NCBI RefSeq assembly: GCF_018403245.1
Contig: NZ_BOSH01000001.1
Span: 434,001-498,000, forward strand
Source: Paenibacillus sp. J2TS4
GTDB lineage: Bacteria > Bacillota > Bacilli > Paenibacillales > NBRC-103111
Length of the DNA stretch: 64,000 nucleotides
Reading direction: 5' to 3'
A model generated the notes under the pieces. That model was given only the letters and a program-made list of their open reading frames with translations, was not told the DNA's origin and did no database searches. Below, one piece after another: positions 60,782 through 64,000 of the stretch. The position numbers and the translations under genes are program-made. How positions within the stretch are numbered: the first letter of the stretch is position 1; each line of letters opens with the position of its first letter.

Positions 60782-60992
60782 AAATTGGATGGAAGGATCT
60801 CTAGGGAGCCGACGGTTTGCCCAGCGCAGACCGGTCGAACCAAGCGAGATCGGCGCACGGATTTATAGCGCTACACCGTAGGGATAAAAGACCTTCGGCA
60901 AGTTCCGCCTTAACGGGCAGCTTGCGGGAGGTCTTTTTCGCTTTAGCGGGATAAAACCCCAATTTCCGCTGCGCTGCAAAGGAGGCAAGAAA
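60782..60992 (+). promoter_or_regulatory. Leader RNA with attenuator terminator, ABC-2 exporter operon
   Basis: About 210 bases between the predicted start and the ABC gene, G+C-rich and rich in short inverted segments (60800-60880). It ends in a strong terminator: AAAAGACCT/AGGTCTTTT outer stem (60886-60894 and 60929-60937), inner GCAAG/CTTGC, then T residues. A terminator between promoter and first gene implies attenuation. T-box, yybP and other consensus motifs I know are not seen. Direct observation is the promoter and hairpin; regulation is inferred. Confidence 0.6.
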
Positions 60993-62075
60993 ATGAAGAT
61001 TATTCGTGTGGAAGGGCTAAGCAAACGGTTTGCCCGCAAAATGAAGCAAGAAGGGCTGCTCGGCAGCTTTCGCTCGCTTGTGGCGCCGCAATGGGTGGAG
61101 AAAGTGGCGGTGCACCCGATCGATTTCACGGTGGAGGCGGGGGAAGTGCTGGCTTTTCTGGGGCCAAACGGCGCAGGGAAGTCGACGACGATCAAAATGC
61201 TGACGGGCATTCTGCATCCGACCTCCGGCTATGCGGAGGTGCTCGGGCATTGCCCGTGGCAGGAACGGCAAAAGCTGGCCTACCGGATCGGCTCGGTGTT
61301 CGGCCAGAAATCCCAGCTTTGGTACCATCTGCCTCCAGCCGATTCGTTCGAGCTGATGAGCCGGATTTACGAGCTGGGACGGAACGATTACAGGAAGAGA
61401 AGAGACGAACTGATCGATCGGCTCGGCTTGTCTCCGTATCTTCTCGTGCCGGTACGCAAGCTGTCGCTAGGGGAAAGGATGAGATGCGAGCTTGCCGCCG
61501 CCCTGCTGCATCGGCCGAGGCTGCTGTTTCTCGACGAGCCGACCATCGGGCTGGACGTGATCGCCAAGCAGAAAATCCGGGAGGCGATCCGTGAGATGAA
61601 TCGCGAAGAAGGGACGACCATCTTCATCACCTCCCACGATGCGGGCGATGTTGAGCAGCTATGCAGCCGTGCCGTGATCATTAACGACGGGCGGATTATT
61701 CTCGATGACCCGGTGTCGGTCATGAAGCGGGATTATTTGACGATGAAGCGGATCACGCTGGAGCTTCGTACGGAGCCGACGGTTAGTCCATCGAGTAGGT
61801 GCGAATCGGTGAGTGGCCGGGCGAATGAGTCCGAAACGGCGGGTCGTCCGTTCAGGCGAAGCGAATCCGAGGCGTTGGAGCTTCCCGGAGTCGAGTTGAT
61901 AGAAAGGGAGGGCAAGCGTCTCCGTCTTGGCATTCACACCAATGTCATTACGGTCGAGGAGGTGCTGGGGTATATCGTTCGGCACTACGAGCTGGAGGAC
62001 GTGACGATAGAAGATCCGCCGATGGAAGAAGTGATTTCGCATATTTATGAGCGGTCGGGAAAGGAGGCGGGGTGA
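60993..62075 (+). CDS. ABC-2 exporter ATPase
   Basis: 360 residues from ATG 60993 with AAAGGAGGC upstream. ATPase with Walker A GPNGAGKST near residue 60, signature LSLGERMRCELAAALLHRP, Walker B LLFLDEPTIGLD, and H-loop FITSHDAGD. The C-terminal 110 residues include a Ser/Arg/Glu low-complexity insert (about 265-305) and a beta-strand tail, as in DrrA-like exporters. First gene of a three-gene operon. It powers export of a lipid, drug or peptide. Confidence 0.9.
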   Translation: MKIIRVEGLSKRFARKMKQEGLLGSFRSLVAPQWVEKVAVHPIDFTVEAGEVLAFLGPNGAGKSTTIKMLTGILHPTSGYAEVLGHCPWQERQKLAYRIGSVFGQKSQLWYHLPPADSFELMSRIYELGRNDYRKRRDELIDRLGLSPYLLVPVRKLSLGERMRCELAAALLHRPRLLFLDEPTIGLDVIAKQKIREAIREMNREEGTTIFITSHDAGDVEQLCSRAVIINDGRIILDDPVSVMKRDYLTMKRITLELRTEPTVSPSSRCESVSGRANESETAGRPFRRSESEALELPGVELIEREGKRLRLGIHTNVITVEEVLGYIVRHYELEDVTIEDPPMEEVISHIYERSGKEAG

Positions 62076-62921
62076 ATGAAACGGAGAGCCTGGCCGGCCG
62101 TTGCGGCTTCGCCACCGTCCACGCTGGCGCTTAAGCTGGCGAAATATGCGGCCGTTGGCAAGATCACGCTGCGCAATCATTTTGCTTATGTGCTGGATTT
62201 TGTCATCCGCTCCTTGTTTTTATTGGTCATTCTGTTTATTTTCGTGCAATTGTGGACGGTTACTTATGCCGGCGTCGGAACCGATCAAATTGCCGGGTAT
62301 CGCTTTGGGGAGATCATCTGGTATCTCATTTTTGCTGAAGCGATCATTATGGCCTCCCCGAAGCTGAATACAACGATCGAGGAAGAAGTCAAAACCGGCA
62401 CCGTAGCTTACCGGCTGTCCCGGCCTCTCAGCTATATCGGCTACCATTATGTCGGATATATGGGCGAGGCTCTGATCCGGTTGGTCGTCAATCTGGTCGT
62501 CGGAGGATTGCTAGGCCTTGCGGTCATCGGACCGCCGCAACTGGGCTGGGGCTGGGCTGGCTTCGGGCTGATCGTCCTCGGCTCGTTCACCATCAATTAC
62601 TTTATTCGGATGTCGTTGTCGCTGTGCTCTTTTTGGCTGGAAGAGACGCAGGGGCTCGCTTTCGTGTACGATAAGCTGCTCTTTACGGTCGGGGGCATGA
62701 TGCTGCCGCTGGAGCTGTTTCCCGATGCTCTGAGAGCGGTTTGCGAATGGCTTCCTTTTCAAACCATTGTGTATTTCGCGGCCAAAACAGCGATCCACTA
62801 CGACACGGGGAGGCTGCTCAGCATGCTGGCAGTGCAATGCCTTTGGGTGGCGGTATTGGGATTATTAACGGTCGGGATCTATCGAAAAGGGGTGAAGATG
62901 CTGCATGTTAACGGCGGGTAA
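62076..62921 (+). CDS. ABC-2 family permease (ABC2_membrane_6-like)
   Basis: 281 residues from ATG 62076, which follows the previous stop directly; AAAGGAGGCGGGG lies upstream. Six membrane helices. Layout and the helix-1 region with TLRNHFAYVLDFVIRSLFLL resemble the ABC-2 permeases of PF06182. Works with the next permease as a heterodimer. Substrate unknown. Confidence 0.85.
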   Translation: MKRRAWPAVAASPPSTLALKLAKYAAVGKITLRNHFAYVLDFVIRSLFLLVILFIFVQLWTVTYAGVGTDQIAGYRFGEIIWYLIFAEAIIMASPKLNTTIEEEVKTGTVAYRLSRPLSYIGYHYVGYMGEALIRLVVNLVVGGLLGLAVIGPPQLGWGWAGFGLIVLGSFTINYFIRMSLSLCSFWLEETQGLAFVYDKLLFTVGGMMLPLELFPDALRAVCEWLPFQTIVYFAAKTAIHYDTGRLLSMLAVQCLWVAVLGLLTVGIYRKGVKMLHVNGG

Positions 62922-63699
62922 GCTGCTTAGGTTTTGCCTGTTTTGCTGGAAGCTGAATTTGGCGGGGGCGCTGGAATTCCGGCTGAATTTCCTGCTTACG
63001 GCCGGGATGATGGTTATCAACAATACCGTCTGGATTTTTTTCTGGGGAGTGTATTTTACGAGCTTTCCGATAGTGAACGGCTGGGAGTTTCGGGATGTCA
63101 TGATGATGTGGGCGATCGGGACGATTGGCTTCGGGGTGTCGGCCACCTTGTTCGGCAATTCTTTGCAAATTGCCAATATGGTAGCCAACGGACGGCTGGA
63201 TGTCTACCTTGCCCAGCCTAAGCCGGTCCTGCTCCACGTGCTGGTCAGCCGTATGTCGCTATCGGCGATCGGGGATGTTCTGTTCGGGCTGATTCTATAT
63301 GGAGTGTTCGGAGACCATACTTTCACCGGGGCGATTTTGTTCGTTCTGGCTTCTTTGCTGGCAACAGTATTCTTTGTATTTTTTCATGTTCTCACCCAAT
63401 CGCTCGCTTTTTATATCGGAAACGCAGAAGGAGTAGGCTATCAACTGTTCAACATTTTCATTACGTTCAGCACCTATCCGACGGATATTTTTAGAGGCTG
63501 GATCCGGCTGGTCCTGTTCACAGTCATTCCCGCCGGATTCATCAGTTATATGCCGGTAGGATTATTGCGGGAAATGGATTTCGGTTTTATACTGCGGGCA
63601 GCGGCGGCTGCCCTTCTCTTGACAGCCGCCGCCTTGTTTGTTTTCTACCGGGGGCTTGCGAGGTATAGCTCCGGGAATCAGATCGGCTTACGGATGTAA
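62905..63699 (+). CDS. ABC-2 family permease, second subunit
   Basis: 264 residues from ATG 62905, overlapping the previous gene by 17 bases, with GGGGTGAAG upstream. Six membrane helices. N-terminal FCWKLNLAGALEFRLNFLLT and the phrase FPIVNGWEFRDVMMMWAIGT are in the same permease family as its neighbour. Its stop at 63699 is followed by a converging gene on the minus strand. Substrate unknown. Confidence 0.85.
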   Translation: MLTAGKLLRFCLFCWKLNLAGALEFRLNFLLTAGMMVINNTVWIFFWGVYFTSFPIVNGWEFRDVMMMWAIGTIGFGVSATLFGNSLQIANMVANGRLDVYLAQPKPVLLHVLVSRMSLSAIGDVLFGLILYGVFGDHTFTGAILFVLASLLATVFFVFFHVLTQSLAFYIGNAEGVGYQLFNIFITFSTYPTDIFRGWIRLVLFTVIPAGFISYMPVGLLREMDFGFILRAAAAALLLTAAALFVFYRGLARYSSGNQIGLRM

Positions 63700-63715
63700 T
63701 CTAGAAGCGGGCTGT

Positions 63716-64000
63716 CTACCGACTGCCGGGTGTTGGTGTCTGGTGGTTGGCTTGCTTCCGCATAATGCTGGATAAAGGATCGGGAACCGTGTAGGTAATA
63801 GACTCATTCACCCCCACATCCAATATGCCCTTGTTATACTGCACCCCGATAAGGTGGGCTCCATCCGGGGAGACAATGCCCAATGAGCGGCCGGAATCGG
63901 ACGTTCCGTTAAGCCCCTGGTTTTCTCCCGGAGTGAAGACGGAGAGCAGCTGCTCCGGAGGCAGACCCTCCTCGGTCAGGCCGTAATTGGCGAGAAACTC
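63716..64000 (-). CDS. Unknown protein, C-terminal part (start outside window)
   Basis: Ninety-four residues in frame to the window's end, stop TAG at 63716-63718. The fragment runs GLTEEGLPPEQLLSVFTPGE, then SGRSLGIVSPDGAHLIGVQY, and ends in a proline-containing polar tail. It may be a beta-rich extracytoplasmic or secreted protein. No signal peptide can be checked because the 5' end is missing. Codon use is coherent, so I take it as real. Family not recognised. Confidence 0.6.
   Translation of the reverse strand, partial: EFLANYGLTEEGLPPEQLLSVFTPGENQGLNGTSDSGRSLGIVSPDGAHLIGVQYNKGILDVGVNESITYTVPDPLSSIMRKQANHQTPTPGSR

Noticed and set aside
60782..60992. T-box leader before the ABC-2 operon
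   Set aside because: No AGGGTGG-type T-box sequence or specifier loop is seen, and the downstream genes are not amino-acid related.

Overview
The window looks like a chromosomal segment from a Gram-positive, endospore-forming member of the Bacillota, most like Paenibacillaceae (Paenibacillus or a close relative). Reasons: strong AGGAGG-type ribosome binding sites with frequent GTG/TTG starts; the Bacillus-type primosomal pair dnaB-dnaI; coproporphyrin-dependent haem synthesis (HemQ); a three-subunit succinate dehydrogenase; sporulation control proteins (a PAS histidine kinase, Sda, a Spo0E-like peptide, a YheC/YheD-like protein); a copper-amine-oxidase 'stalk' lipoprotein; and a c-di-AMP riboswitch in front of the Ktr potassium uptake genes. 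Menaquinone appears to be made by the futalosine route (MqnE plus a UbiD-type decarboxylase). This placement is an inference from gene content; no 16S or tRNA gene lies in the window.

Layout. 1-5.4 kb: the 3' end of a flippase-like membrane protein, a DUF2515 (YppC-like) gene, a stalk-domain lipoprotein, a structured inverted-repeat element, and an SPFH/ribbon-helix-helix pair. 5.6-25 kb: ordinary core genes, many matching the yut/yum/yui neighbourhood of Bacillus: thioredoxin-like protein, ctaA, UbiD decarboxylase, HEPN-like protein, SDR, NifU-like protein, YuzB, two NDH-2-like oxidoreductases, mqnE, Spo0E-like peptide, IscA/HesB protein, aldo/keto reductase, YumC-type ferredoxin reductase, hemQ, YuiB, dnaB-dnaI and a YqzM-like peptide. 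25-37 kb: trxA, uvrC, a CPBP protease, riboswitch-ktrBA, a LysR regulator divergent from sdhCAB, and a secreted metallophosphoesterase. 38-42.9 kb: a sporulation-type kinase, then an accessory patch with a TnpB remnant, sda preceded by a DnaA-box cluster, a truncated gene abutting a group II intron remnant, and an A+T-rich orphan membrane protein. 43-59 kb: a heterodimeric ABC exporter, PHP histidinol-phosphatase, LysR, sugar isomerase-like protein, a PAP2/response-regulator/kinase operon, a HAD phosphatase, an ECF vitamin-type transporter operon, a YheC-like protein and a NagD-type phosphatase. 59-64 kb: repeats, decayed genes including a UvrA remnant, then an ABC-2 exporter operon behind an apparent attenuator leader, and the 3' end of an unknown gene on the opposite strand.

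How the genes fit together. A respiratory theme runs through the first 37 kb: quinone synthesis (mqnE, UbiD-like), haem (hemQ, ctaA), two NDH-2-like dehydrogenases, succinate dehydrogenase, and Fe-S assembly proteins. A second theme is coupling of replication to development: dnaB/dnaI, sda under an apparent DnaA-box cluster, a candidate Sda-type target kinase 1.4 kb away, and a Spo0E-like phosphatase.

The least explained material is non-coding: two families of short dispersed repeats (three copies each), a 128-bp element with perfect 16-bp inverted ends, an intergenic array of imperfect palindromes near 54 kb, an apparent promoter-plus-terminator unit with no reading frame near 15.2 kb, and a roughly 210-nt leader with a strong terminator before the ABC-2 operon. 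I found no CRISPR array, rRNA or tRNA, and I do not see a clear new defence or biosynthetic system.
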